DNA of 33,426 nucleotides, from the NCBI RefSeq assembly GCF_004103825.1, contig NZ_RYFI01000029.1, positions 1 to 33,426 on the forward strand, in the 5' to 3' direction. The translations under genes and the position numbers were made by a program. Positions within the stretch are counted from its first letter, which is position 1. Every line of letters begins with the position of its first letter. Shown in pieces: positions 1 to 8,469 of this stretch. This stretch comes from Hansschlegelia zhihuaiae. GTDB lineage: Bacteria; Pseudomonadota; Alphaproteobacteria; Rhizobiales; Methylopilaceae. The notes under the pieces were generated by a model that was given only the letters and a program-made list of their open reading frames with translations, was not told where the DNA came from and searched no databases.

Positions 1-50
1 TCACGCCTCGACGGAATCCCAACGCAGAATCGGAAAACCAAGGACCCGCT

Positions 51-482
51 CTAATGTCTGACGCCGGCGCGCGGAAGTTGCGACGACAGCACGGCGAAGA
101 TCGCCGCGGTCGACCATCCCAGCACGAGAATGACGTTCATCGCAGTCAATGGGCCGATCAGCTCCCATCCGGGCGCGGGCAAGACGTCGCCATAGCCGAG
201 CGTGGTGAAGTTCACGAGCGCGAAGTAGAACGGCCTCGCGCTCTCGGGGCCGACCCCGAGGATCCAGTAGGCCGCGGCCCAGATCGCGACCTCAACCACA
301 TGGGCGAGGTTGAGCAGAGCCACCACGGCGGTCATGAGAACGACCAGGCGGATGTGAGATTTCGCGGGGCCCGAGACGGCCTGGCGCCGCCTGAACGCCA
401 GAACGATCGCGGCCATCGCGGCGGAGTGAACCGCGATCGTCGCAAGACTGACCGCGCCGCCGATGAGCAGCTGTCGCAACAC
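51..482 (-). CDS. Small two-pore-helix potassium channel family protein
   Basis: A short membrane protein that probably forms a potassium-selective pore in the inner membrane. The selectivity filter TTLGYGD is visible at about residues 93-99 and matches the canonical K+ channel signature. Hydrophobic segments lie near the N-terminus, before the filter and after it, so this is an Ion_trans_2 type pore without a voltage sensor or a RCK/TrkA regulatory domain. The frame stays open up to a GTG at 548. I prefer the GTG at 482 because a GGGGGAG ribosome-binding sequence lies eight bases before it and the extra upstream residues look non-membrane and low in conservation. It faces away from other genes, and the aspartate operon on the same strand ends just upstream. 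Ion selectivity is inferred from the filter only. Confidence 0.8.
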   Translation of the reverse strand: MLRQLLIGGAVSLATIAVHSAAMAAIVLAFRRRQAVSGPAKSHIRLVVLMTAVVALLNLAHVVEVAIWAAAYWILGVGPESARPFYFALVNFTTLGYGDVLPAPGWELIGPLTAMNVILVLGWSTAAIFAVLSSQLPRAGVRH

Positions 483-567
483 GGCGCGCTCTCCCCCAGG
501 CTTCGACTGCCGGTGGACGGAGCTGGAGCCTAACGAGGCCGGTCTCACGCGCGCCGGCCGTCACGTT

Positions 568-2175
568 TCACTGGCCTTGAGAGGCCTTGAACGCGTCGTA
601 ATAGCCCCGCCCGACCGTGCGGATCGCGGCGCCGATCTGCTCATAGACCTCGTCCGGCAGGTTGGCGAACGACACCCGCACGCTCCATTCGGGGGCGTCG
701 AAGCCGCCGCCGTTCAGCAGCACGATCGAGTGGTCGTTGGCGAGCTTGTAGACGAGATCGAGCGGGTGAACGTTGGCCTTCAGCCAGGTCACCATCTCCT
801 CGCCGGCGTATTCCCGGAGCCAGAACTCGAAGTCGATCGTGCCGTAATAGGCCGCGAAGTTCGGGTTGGGCTTCACCTGCAGGGGCAGTCCCTTCAGCAG
901 GGTCCTGACCCGATTGTGGCAGATCTCCATACAGGCCTTCTGGTAGACCTTGTCGACGTCCATCAGCTCGGCCAGCGAGAAAAACGTCATCATCACCTGC
1001 TGCGGCAGCGACAGGCCGGCCGTGTGGTTGAGCGCGACGTCGCGGCTGTCCGCCACAAACCGGTCGATCATCTTGAGCTTGCGCGGCTCGAGCGTCAGCG
1101 CGCCGTAGCGCTTGTCGAGCGCCGCCAGTTCGTCGGCCGACAGATTGGCGAGCTTCTCCTCGAACACATTGTCCTCGTGCAGCGCGATGATGCCCAATCG
1201 CCAGCCGGTGCATCCGAAATATTTCGAGTAGGAGTAGACGCCGATGGTGTTGCGCGGCAGCTCGGCGAGCAGCGACCGGAAGCCTGGCACGAAGGTGCCG
1301 TAGACGTCGTCGGTCAGCAGGATCAGGTCCGGCCGCTTGGTCTTCACGAGGTCGACGATCTTCGACATCGTCGGCTCGTCGATCGCCATAGACGTCGGGT
1401 TGCCGGGGTTGACGACGAAGAACGCCTTGACGGACGGATCCTCGAGCTTCTTGAGCTCGTCGTCCGAATATTGGAACCGGTTCTCCTGCCTGGCGCGGAT
1501 GTGCACCTGGTTGAACGCGTAATCCTCGAGGCCCGCGATCTCGACATAGGGCGTGAAGATAGGCACGCCGATCGCGATGGTGTCGCCCTTCTTGAGCAGG
1601 CGGTTCGCCATCAGCGACTTGAAGAGGTAGCACATCGCCGCGGTGCCGCCTTCCGTCGCGAACAGGTCGTAGCGGCCTTCGACCGGCTTGGCCCCGCCCA
1701 TGGCGAATTCGATATATTTGTGTGCGACCTTCTCGGCATGGATGAGCATACGGTCCGGCACCGGGTAGTTGTCGCCGATGATCGAATCCGCGAGCTCGAA
1801 CACGAAGGCGTCGGCGTCGAAGCCGAGCGTCCCGACGCCGTAGTCGACGGCGTTCCGGATGAACTCTGCGCCGGGCGGGCTCGAATTCTCGCCGAGCCAG
1901 GCGGTCAGCCGTTCAGCGATTCCGGCCGGCTGCGGCATGCCCGCAAGTCCCGCGCCGAAATCGTCCCGGCTGCGCCGGCAGTCCGCGATCGCGAACTGGC
2001 CGAAGGTGAAGAACGCCTCGCGTGGCGTGGTCGCGACCCAGTTCGGGTTGCCGCGGCCAGCGTTCAGCATGACGTGCGCGGCCTTCTTGGCGCTGCGGCT
2101 GGCGAGCCTGATCAGGCCGTCCTTGATCTCGAACGGGCTCATATGCTCGTAGGGCGTGAAGTCCATTGCGTTCAT
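568..2175 (-). CDS. asdA: Aspartate 4-decarboxylase / aspartate aminotransferase
   Basis: PLP enzyme converting L-aspartate to L-alanine and CO2, with a side aspartate aminotransferase activity. The protein is about 535 residues, the usual size for bacterial aspartate beta-decarboxylase. The Schiff-base lysine is in SYSKYFG, at about residue 318, followed by the fold-type I phosphate-binding arginine in GWRLG. The motif NPGNPTS, typical of class I/II aminotransferases, precedes it. The start at 2175 is chosen because GGGAGG lies five bases upstream; an in-frame ATG 13 codons earlier lacks such a site. The gene lies 79 bases downstream of aspT on the same strand, so the pair is probably one transcript. 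Together they give an electrogenic aspartate/alanine cycle that consumes a cytoplasmic proton. Confidence 0.93.
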   Translation of the reverse strand: MNAMDFTPYEHMSPFEIKDGLIRLASRSAKKAAHVMLNAGRGNPNWVATTPREAFFTFGQFAIADCRRSRDDFGAGLAGMPQPAGIAERLTAWLGENSSPPGAEFIRNAVDYGVGTLGFDADAFVFELADSIIGDNYPVPDRMLIHAEKVAHKYIEFAMGGAKPVEGRYDLFATEGGTAAMCYLFKSLMANRLLKKGDTIAIGVPIFTPYVEIAGLEDYAFNQVHIRARQENRFQYSDDELKKLEDPSVKAFFVVNPGNPTSMAIDEPTMSKIVDLVKTKRPDLILLTDDVYGTFVPGFRSLLAELPRNTIGVYSYSKYFGCTGWRLGIIALHEDNVFEEKLANLSADELAALDKRYGALTLEPRKLKMIDRFVADSRDVALNHTAGLSLPQQVMMTFFSLAELMDVDKVYQKACMEICHNRVRTLLKGLPLQVKPNPNFAAYYGTIDFEFWLREYAGEEMVTWLKANVHPLDLVYKLANDHSIVLLNGGGFDAPEWSVRVSFANLPDEVYEQIGAAIRTVGRGYYDAFKASQGQ

Positions 2176-2254
2176 GGCGGCCTCCCGTGGGACGTTTGTC
2201 TTGGCGACGCCCAATATGAGAATGCTTTTTTTGCCGATACGCGTGGGTCCCGAG

Positions 2255-3943
2255 CTAATGCAGCAGCAGAACGATGATCAGTCCGCAGATCGTGAGCAGC
2301 GTGTTGCCGACCGCATAAGGCGCGCCGTAACCGAGAGCCGGAATCTTGCTCTTGGCCGCGTCCTGGATCATGCCGAGCGCCGCCGTCGTGGTCCGCGAGC
2401 CGGCGATCACGCCCAACAGCAAAGCGGGGTGGAACTTGAAGACGTAGTGGCCGAGGTAGAGAGCCGCGACCATAGGGGCGAGCGTCGCGAAGATGCCCCA
2501 GAGGAACAGGCTGATTCCGACCTCCCTCAGCCCCGCGACGAAGCCGGGTCCGGCCGAGATGCCGACGACCGCGATGAAGACGTTCAGACCGATCGTGTTC
2601 AAGACCCAGAGCGCCGGCCCGGGAATGCCGCCGAAGGTCGGATGGACCGACCGCAGCCAGCCGAGCGCGAGACCCGCGAGCAACGCGCCGCCGGTGGTGG
2701 ACAGGCCGATCGGAATGCCGCCGAGCTTGATCGACAGGGCGCCGATCAGTCCGCCGACGGTGATGCCCGCCGCCAGGAACGCGATGTTGGTCGTCTCTGT
2801 CGGTCGGTCGGCGTAACCGAGTTCCGCCACGGCGCTTTCAACATGGCGCCGGCCGCCGATGATCGTGACGATGTCGCCCCTGAAGATCTCGGTCTCGGCC
2901 AGGACAGGAATCTCGACGCCGCCGCGCGTGATCTTCCGGACGTAGACGCCGCGCGCGAAGGGCGCCTTGGCGAGGTCCCTGAGCGTCGCTCCGTGATAGC
3001 CCTTCTTCGCCACGAACACGTCCAGCGCCTCGGCCGGCACGTCCAGCAGAGCGACGTCGTCGACTTCGTTGCGCACGGCGCCCAGTCTTTCCACCAGGAT
3101 CGCCCGCGGCCCCGCGACCGCAACGACGTCGCCCGCCCGAAGGACCGTTTCGGTGGTGGCGTCGAAAATCGCGCCGCTGCGACGAATGCGCTCGACGAAG
3201 ACGCGGTCAGGCAGCGCCAGCCGCTCCAGATCGCCGACGTTCCGTCCAACCGCAGGCCCGCCTTCGGCCACGAGATAGGCGCGTAGTTCCCAGTTCCGCC
3301 GGGCCGACACGACGCCGGGCTCGCCCGCGCCGGCGCCGCCCGACATCTGCTTCTCATAGTCTGCGCAGACTTTCGCGAGATCGATCCCGGTGAGCTTGGG
3401 GCCGAGCTGCGCCAGGAACCAGGCCGTTCCAATGGTTCCGAAGATGTAAGTGACCGCATAGGCGATCGGGATCTGGTTGATCAGCGGCTTCGAGACCTCC
3501 GGCGGGAGGCCGAGCTGGTTGATCTGGTCCGTCGCCACGCCGATGACGGCGGAGATCGTCTGGGACCCGGAAAACAGCCCGGCGGCGTAGCCGAGCTCCA
3601 GTCCCGCGAACTGCGCCGCGACGATGCTCGAGATCAGGCAGAGCGCCACCACGATGACCGCGAAGAGCATCTGCTTCGGGCCGTCCTTGCCGAAGGCCCG
3701 CATGAACTGCGGTCCGACGCCATAGCCGACGGCGAAGATGAAGAGGATGAAGAAGGTCGACTTGACGTTGGGCGAGATCGACAGGCCGAGCTGTCCGATC
3801 AGGACGCCGGCGAGCAGCGTGCCGGTCACGCCGCCGAGCGAGAAGCCCGCGATCTTGTAGGAGCCGATCCAAAAGCCGATCGCAAGCGACAGGAAGATCG
3901 CGATCTCGGGATAGCTTTTCAGGACGCCGACGAACCAGTCCAT
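2255..3943 (-). CDS. aspT: Aspartate-alanine antiporter, AAEx family
   Basis: Membrane exchanger of 562 residues that takes up aspartate and exports alanine. The layout fits the aspartate:alanine exchanger family: an N-terminal membrane block (about residues 1-160), a central soluble part with two TrkA_C-like segments (about residues 200-370), and a second membrane block to the C-terminus. Glycine-rich helices such as FSLGGVTGTLLAGVLIG occur in the first block. The start at 3943 has GGAG seven bases upstream; the frame continues further upstream without a ribosome-binding site and is discarded. It is followed by asdA on the same strand. The order aspT then asdA differs from the decarboxylase-first order I recall for Tetragenococcus. 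Substrate specificity is inferred from the neighbour and from family resemblance. Confidence 0.9.
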   Translation of the reverse strand: MDWFVGVLKSYPEIAIFLSLAIGFWIGSYKIAGFSLGGVTGTLLAGVLIGQLGLSISPNVKSTFFILFIFAVGYGVGPQFMRAFGKDGPKQMLFAVIVVALCLISSIVAAQFAGLELGYAAGLFSGSQTISAVIGVATDQINQLGLPPEVSKPLINQIPIAYAVTYIFGTIGTAWFLAQLGPKLTGIDLAKVCADYEKQMSGGAGAGEPGVVSARRNWELRAYLVAEGGPAVGRNVGDLERLALPDRVFVERIRRSGAIFDATTETVLRAGDVVAVAGPRAILVERLGAVRNEVDDVALLDVPAEALDVFVAKKGYHGATLRDLAKAPFARGVYVRKITRGGVEIPVLAETEIFRGDIVTIIGGRRHVESAVAELGYADRPTETTNIAFLAAGITVGGLIGALSIKLGGIPIGLSTTGGALLAGLALGWLRSVHPTFGGIPGPALWVLNTIGLNVFIAVVGISAGPGFVAGLREVGISLFLWGIFATLAPMVAALYLGHYVFKFHPALLLGVIAGSRTTTAALGMIQDAAKSKIPALGYGAPYAVGNTLLTICGLIIVLLLH

Positions 3944-4194
3944 CTCGCGTCTCCATGCTTCCGTGTGGCGGATGCTGGCTTCGCGGCGGCCGATTTGAAA
4001 CGAAGTAACAGTAACCGGCAGGTATCGGACGCAAACGGCGACGCGCTGGGCCGCTGGCGGGTAAAAACGGACTTTTCGGCCTCCGGCCGCGCCGCGGATC
4101 TGCCGCGCTTGAAACTGTGTCGAAACACGCATGGCCGGAAAAAGTCGTTATCCACGCCCGCAGCAATCCGAATCGATCATCGGGAAGGCTTGCG

Positions 4195-4470
4195 ATGCGG
4201 TCGCAGCGCCTTGCGGAGGCCGGCGTGGGAGAAGCGCGAAAGCGGGGGCTCGCCAGGCTGTTGCTGCGATGGCCCAGCAAGCGCGCGGAGCTTCAGCGCC
4301 TCGCGCAAAATGACCCTGTGACGGCCGATCTCTGCGAAGCCTATGAGCTCGCCTGCGCCGCCATCGATTATTGGCAGCGGGTTGCGGGCGGCGCCGCCGC
4401 CGATAGAGTGATTGAGTATGGATCGCTAGCGACTTTGGTGGAAGAAGATATTTTATCGAGGCTTCACTAG
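4195..4470 (+). CDS. Hypothetical protein, 91 residues
   Basis: A small, charged, mainly helical soluble protein that I do not recognise as a named family. It contains a stretch reading NDPVTADLCEAYELACAAIDYW followed by acidic residues near the C-terminus (VEEDIL), which looks like a helical hairpin. The ATG at 4195 is chosen because GGGAAGG lies about seven bases before it; the frame is open upstream to 4117 but that start has no such signal. It is divergent from aspT, with about 250 bases between the two starts, so it probably has its own promoter. The coding bias and ribosome-binding site support a real gene, and nothing in the sequence tells its function. Confidence 0.6.
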   Translation: MRSQRLAEAGVGEARKRGLARLLLRWPSKRAELQRLAQNDPVTADLCEAYELACAAIDYWQRVAGGAAADRVIEYGSLATLVEEDILSRLH

Positions 4471-4501
4471 GGCGATCCGGAAATGACCTTGCCAGGGTGC
4501 G

Positions 4502-5070
4502 ATGTTCGGAGTTTTATCCAACCGGATAAGTGCATTTTTGAGAAAGAGCTGGGTCATTTTTTCTTGCTTTCGTGGTCAGCGAGACGCTCGCCGGGAAAGA
4601 CAAGCGCAGCAAGGCCTATTCCATCGGCGTCGACGTCTTCGGGCGCGCCGCGGATTTCGACCCGAGCATCGATCCGATCGTGCGCATCGAGGCGCATCGC
4701 GTCCGAGCCGCTCTCTCGTCATATTGCGGCGGTCCCCGGGGCGCGCGATCCTGTTCAGGTGATCCTTCCGCCGGGAATGTGGACGTCTATCCGCCGGGGC
4801 CCGGGAAACGCGGTCGTCACAAAAGCCCTCAGGCGCTTGCTCGCACGACCATGACCGCTGCTTGAACTCGACGTCTCGGTTCACGCGCTCTCCGACTGCA
4901 AGCGATATTCGTGGCGCGTCGTCGATCTGCGAGACGGCCGCGGCTGGAGCGGCTGCGCCGATCAGCCCAACGACGCATCGCTGCTGGACCGGCGCGACGC
5001 TCGATGGCATCGCGCGCGCGGCGGCCGACACAGTCGCCGTCGAGGTCGCGCAGATGACGCGAGGTCACCA
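4502..5070 (+). pseudogene. Decayed cyclase/TolB-type regulatory protein
   Basis: Three reading frames together show pieces of one ancestral protein. Frame one near 4502 has LSNRISAFLR. A second frame from about 4572 has VSETLAGKDKRSKAYSIG, then VDVFGRAADFDPSIDP and RIEAHRVRAAL. A third frame near 4745 has ARDPVQVILPPG. These are consecutive parts of the N-terminal domain found in alphaproteobacterial proteins with TolB-like or TPR domains and, often, an adenylate cyclase domain. Further fragments (SWRVVDLRDG, then LDGIARAAADTVAVEVAQM) lie to about 5070 in other frames. No single frame spans the region. I infer a gene inactivated by several indels and a large internal deletion. The family is recalled from memory of the motif pattern, so the name is tentative; decay is clearer than identity. 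Confidence 0.55.
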
Positions 5071-5185
5071 CGAGCGCTGTTCGTCGGATCCCAAGGCTTG
5101 GCGAACACTCTCAAATCATTCAAGGCGACGCTCGGATCGCTCCTTCGACTTGTCGATCAATAAATGCCTCTTACGCCGGGCTCGC

Positions 5186-5203
5186 TCCGCTTCCGGAAGC
5201 GGA
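5186..5203. repeat. Perfect 18-base palindrome
   Basis: TCCGCTTCCGGAAGCGGA is perfectly self-complementary. It lies 40 bases past the stop of the minus-strand SDR gene. There is no T-tract on either side, so it is not a standard intrinsic terminator. It could be a weak transcription-end hairpin or a protein-binding site. Confidence 0.5.
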
Positions 5204-5245
5204 CGTTTGGCCCCCCGCCGCTGGATGCGGAAGCGCTTTGCCTGT

Positions 5246-6088
5246 TCAGGCAGCGAAGCTCGTGGAGAGCGACAGGTCCTTCCAGGCGGCGATCTCGGCC
5301 GCCATCTGATCCAGCTTTCGCTCGACGAGCCCCAGAGCGTCCGCGCCCAGGAAGAGACGGACCGGCGGCTTGTCCGCATCGACCAGTCGCAGAAGGGCCT
5401 GCGCCGCCTTCGTCGGGTCGCCCGGCTGATTTCCGCTCTTGGCCTGTCGCGCCGTCCGCAGGGGATCCATGACGCTGTCGTAGTCTGAGATGCTGCGAGC
5501 GGTGCGCTGCATCGACCGTCCGGCCCAGTCGGTCCGGAACTGGCCCGGAGCCACAGACGTCACATGGACGTCGAACGCTGCGACCTCCTTTCCCAAAGCC
5601 TCGGATATTCCCTCAAGCGCGAACTTGCTGCCGCAGTAGAAGCTGATGCCGGGCATCGTGATGAAGCCGCCCATCGAGGTGACGTTGATGACGCGTCCGC
5701 GTCGTCGTTCGCGCATGCCCGGAAGGACGGCCTTCATCATCGCGACGGCGCCGAACACATTGACGTCGAACTGGCGGCGCAGGTCTTCGATCGAGGACTC
5801 TTCCATGACACCCTCGTGGCCGTAGCCCGCATTGTTGACCAGCACGTCGATCGGCCCAGCGAGGCGCTCGGCTTCGGCGACCGCCGCCGGCATCGCTTCA
5901 AAATCCGTCATGTCGAGTTGCAGCGCGAACGCCCGGCCCGGCGAGAGAGACTCGAACTCGGCCGCCGCGTCCGCGTTGCGAACTGTGCCGACGACGGCAT
6001 GGCCGGCCTCCAGCGCTCCTTGCGCGAACGCCCGCCCCAGTCCGGAACTCACGCCGGTGATGAAGAAGGTCTTGGGTTGATCGGTCAT
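5246..6088 (-). CDS. SDR family oxidoreductase
   Basis: A classical short-chain dehydrogenase/reductase of 280 residues, cytosolic and NAD(P)-dependent. The cofactor-binding motif TGVSSGLG is at residues 11-18, NNAG at 85-88, and the catalytic Ser138, Tyr151 and Lys155 sit in VTSMGG and YCGSK. The arginine after the glycine motif region (TVRNAD) suggests NADP preference, but this is weak. The substrate is unknown. It is transcribed divergently from a TetR regulator with a perfect palindrome between them, which implies that the regulator controls this gene. Such TetR-SDR pairs commonly respond to small toxic or aromatic compounds, but nothing here fixes the ligand. Confidence 0.92.
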   Translation of the reverse strand: MTDQPKTFFITGVSSGLGRAFAQGALEAGHAVVGTVRNADAAAEFESLSPGRAFALQLDMTDFEAMPAAVAEAERLAGPIDVLVNNAGYGHEGVMEESSIEDLRRQFDVNVFGAVAMMKAVLPGMRERRRGRVINVTSMGGFITMPGISFYCGSKFALEGISEALGKEVAAFDVHVTSVAPGQFRTDWAGRSMQRTARSISDYDSVMDPLRTARQAKSGNQPGDPTKAAQALLRLVDADKPPVRLFLGADALGLVERKLDQMAAEIAAWKDLSLSTSFAA

Positions 6089-6140
6089 GAGAGGTAGCCC
6101 TGGCTAGAGAGAACCGGATGGCGCAGCGCTCATCCATGAC

Positions 6141-6156
6141 TTATATCATGATATAA
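6141..6156. promoter_or_regulatory. Probable TetR operator, perfect 16-base palindrome
   Basis: TTATATCATGATATAA is perfectly palindromic and lies in the 99 bases between the divergent SDR and TetR starts. It overlaps TATAAT at 6152-6157, a consensus -10 box reading toward the TetR gene. Its position is that expected for an autoregulating TetR operator that also represses the SDR gene. The role is inferred; the palindrome is seen directly. Confidence 0.75.
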
Positions 6157-6187
6157 TTTTGACGTTGGATCAAAGCAAGGCCCCGGG

Positions 6188-6817
6188 ATGGTCAGGACAC
6201 GCAGCACGCAGACAAGGAGCGAAGCCTCCCGGGAGAAGGTCCTTGCGGCGGCGGAGCGGCTGATGCGCTCGGATCCCGCGCGCTCGTTCTCCATGCGGGA
6301 CCTTGCGGCCGAAGCCGACGTCAGCTTCGCGACGCCCTTCAATCTGTTCGGGGGCAAGGCCCGCATCGCACAGGCGTTGTCCACGCGGCGGATCGAGGAG
6401 ATGGCGGAGCGTGTCAGCGCCGCCCGCCTTGAAGGCGACTGCGTCGACCGCGTGCTGCAAGCGTCGGCGATTGCGATTCAGCTTCTTCTGGAGGAGCCGA
6501 CCCTGAACCGCGCCATGTTGGCCGCCCTTGGCGCCTGGGCTGACGAGCCCGGTGAGGTCAGGGTCCGCTCCCGGGCGCTATGGGCCCTTGCCTTGGGAGA
6601 TCTCGACGGGATCGATCCGCGCCTCAGAGCTGTGGCCTCAGCTAAGCTTGCCGATCACATTGCGATCGTCTTTCGAGGATGCCTGTCGTTCTGGGTCGCA
6701 GCCGAAATCTCCGATGAAGCACTTCCTCACGAAGGTGCGACCGCCGTCGCCACGGCGGTCGCCGCCTTCGCCCCGAAGGAGCGACGCGCATCGCTCCTGG
6801 GCATGAAGTGGGATTGA
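6188..6817 (+). CDS. TetR family transcriptional regulator
   Basis: A 209-residue repressor-type protein. Residues 12-60 form the TetR N-terminal DNA-binding domain, with a helix-turn-helix around FSMRDLAAEADVSFATPFNLFG. The remaining helical part is the ligand-binding and dimerisation domain and shows no family-specific signature that I can read. The start at 6188 has AAGG seven bases upstream. It is divergent from the SDR gene, and a 16-base perfect palindrome at 6141-6156 lies between them, so autoregulation and control of the SDR gene are likely. Confidence 0.9.
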   Translation: MVRTRSTQTRSEASREKVLAAAERLMRSDPARSFSMRDLAAEADVSFATPFNLFGGKARIAQALSTRRIEEMAERVSAARLEGDCVDRVLQASAIAIQLLLEEPTLNRAMLAALGAWADEPGEVRVRSRALWALALGDLDGIDPRLRAVASAKLADHIAIVFRGCLSFWVAAEISDEALPHEGATAVATAVAAFAPKERRASLLGMKWD

Positions 6818-6842
6818 GGTCTGAGAGCCCTTTCGCTCAATG

Positions 6843-7421
6843 TCACGCAGTGCGTTCGCTCGAGGGCTTTCGCGCCAGCGCCACCGTCAGCCAAACGGCA
6901 GAGACGAGAAAGTAGAATGCGCCGAACGCCGCGTAGGGAGCGATGTCCGTGATTCCAGGGGACGTCTCGCCTGCCGCCAGCTTGAAGAAAAAGGCGCCTG
7001 CGAGCGCCGACTGCGCTCCGCTCAGGACCATCGCCCACTGGGCGCCCGCATTCCAGCGCCGCAGGCCGGTGACGAGCTGCGACAGACCCGAGAGGATCGC
7101 CCAGAGGCCGAATGCCGCCAGCACCGCGTGAAGGCCCCATCCAAGCGCGAACGCGACGGCGATGGCGGTGACGGCGCTGACCGCGGCGTTGACGGCCTGG
7201 CTCGGATTCGCCGTCAGGCCGCCGTTTCGGCGCGCGTCGAGGAGATTGGCGACGGCGTCCCAGGCGGGGTAGGCGACCAGGAGGATCGCCGCGACGGGCG
7301 GCATGCTCTTTCCGATGGTCAGAGCGGCCACGATCCAACCGATGGAGACCGCGGCGCGGGTAAAGTAATATGAACTCAGCCACCGCACAGCAATACGGTC
7401 GCTCTGTTGGACGATGTTCAT
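6843..7421 (-). CDS. DUF308-like multi-pass membrane protein
   Basis: A 192-residue integral membrane protein with about six hydrophobic segments. The arrangement resembles the HdeD/DUF308 group, whose members are small inner-membrane proteins often linked to acid or general stress. The start at 7421 is chosen because GGAAGGA lies about eight bases upstream; the frame extends 19 codons further without a comparable signal. It is divergent from an AraC-family gene, which may regulate it. An eight-base inverted repeat, CGAGATTT at 7422-7429 and AAATCTCG at 7477-7484, lies in the shared upstream region. Its function is not known. Confidence 0.75.
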   Translation of the reverse strand: MNIVQQSDRIAVRWLSSYYFTRAAVSIGWIVAALTIGKSMPPVAAILLVAYPAWDAVANLLDARRNGGLTANPSQAVNAAVSAVTAIAVAFALGWGLHAVLAAFGLWAILSGLSQLVTGLRRWNAGAQWAMVLSGAQSALAGAFFFKLAAGETSPGITDIAPYAAFGAFYFLVSAVWLTVALARKPSSERTA

Positions 7422-7532
7422 CGAGATTTCCTTCCATGTGACGTCAAGATGGGAGTCGGAATAGATACCGATCTCCAAATCTCGGGACGGGACCAGGGTG
7501 CGACTTTGTAAAGCTTGAGGCCGACGTCATCC

Positions 7533-8438
7533 ATGACGGAAACGCTTGAAAACTTGATCGATCTTCCGGACAGAGAGGCTCGCGGCGCTGCGTCCGGCGA
7601 TCTCCTGTCGCATGTGCTCGCGCAGATCCGCCTCACCGGAGACCGTGTGCAGTCCCTCAGCATCGCGCCGACGGAGCGGTTGGACCTGGACGCCGGCTTG
7701 GGCCATGTCCTGGTGGTCGCTGAGGGCGCGCTTCACGCCGAAAGCGGGGTCGAGCAGCCCGGCACGGTCGACACAGGCGATCTTGTGCTGCTGCCCCGTG
7801 GGCCCGGAGAAAATCTCTTGGTGGCGTCTGGCGCGGGCGCCGTTGTGATCGCCTGCCGGTTCTGGTTCGATCCCTACAGTCTGCGGGGGATGATCTCCGC
7901 CCTTCCCCAGCGCATCCACATTCGGCGGGCCGAAGGGGCCGGATGGCTCGAAGGCATCATGCCCTTTCTCATGATCGAGGCTGCGGAAACCCAGCCCGGC
8001 GCAGCCCTGATGATTTCGCGGATCATCGACCTCCTGGTCATTCGCACCCTTCGGACCTGGGTCCATCTGGGGCGCACGTCTGGATGGTTGGGAGGGCTTT
8101 CGGACGCCCGGATCGCCCGCGCGCTTAAGCTCGTGCATGAGAAGCCGCTGCGACGTTGGAGCATCGAAGCGTTGGCCGAGGCCGCGGGCATGTCGCGGTC
8201 GAGCTTCTGCGAAAGGTTCATCGCCCTCGTTGGACGCTCACCGGCGCGCTATCAGAACGAGTGGCGGCTGAACCTTGCCCGGGACATGCTTGGCAGGCGC
8301 GATGCGCGTGTGGGCGAGGTCGGGCTCCGCGTCGGTTACCGGTCGGAGGCGGCCTTCAGCCGTGCCTACAAGGCTTTGTTCGGCTGGCCGCCGAGGGATG
8401 AGTTTCATCTGCCGAGTGAAACCGGGTCGCACGGCTGA
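7533..8438 (+). CDS. AraC family transcriptional regulator, cupin N-domain
   Basis: A 301-residue regulator. The N-terminal half resembles the cupin_6 ligand-binding domain of AraC-type regulators, with the string GDLVLLPRGPGE. The C-terminal 100 residues carry two helix-turn-helix motifs: WSIEALAEAAGMSRSSFCERF, then VGEVGLRVGYRSEAAFSRAYK followed by FGWPPRDE. These are the hallmark of AraC DNA-binding domains. An ATG at 7533 and a TTG at 7515 are both possible; the ATG gives the more usual N-terminus. It is divergent from the DUF308-like gene, the likely target. No ligand can be named. Confidence 0.9.
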   Translation: MTETLENLIDLPDREARGAASGDLLSHVLAQIRLTGDRVQSLSIAPTERLDLDAGLGHVLVVAEGALHAESGVEQPGTVDTGDLVLLPRGPGENLLVASGAGAVVIACRFWFDPYSLRGMISALPQRIHIRRAEGAGWLEGIMPFLMIEAAETQPGAALMISRIIDLLVIRTLRTWVHLGRTSGWLGGLSDARIARALKLVHEKPLRRWSIEALAEAAGMSRSSFCERFIALVGRSPARYQNEWRLNLARDMLGRRDARVGEVGLRVGYRSEAAFSRAYKALFGWPPRDEFHLPSETGSHG

Positions 8439-8469
8439 GGCGCTCGCCTGATCCATCGACCGAAGCGAC

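Noticed and set aside
463-2277. 604-codon plus-strand frame opposite asdA
   Set aside because: The opposite strand encodes a clear PLP enzyme with catalytic lysine; this frame has only His/Arg/Asp-rich low-complexity sequence.
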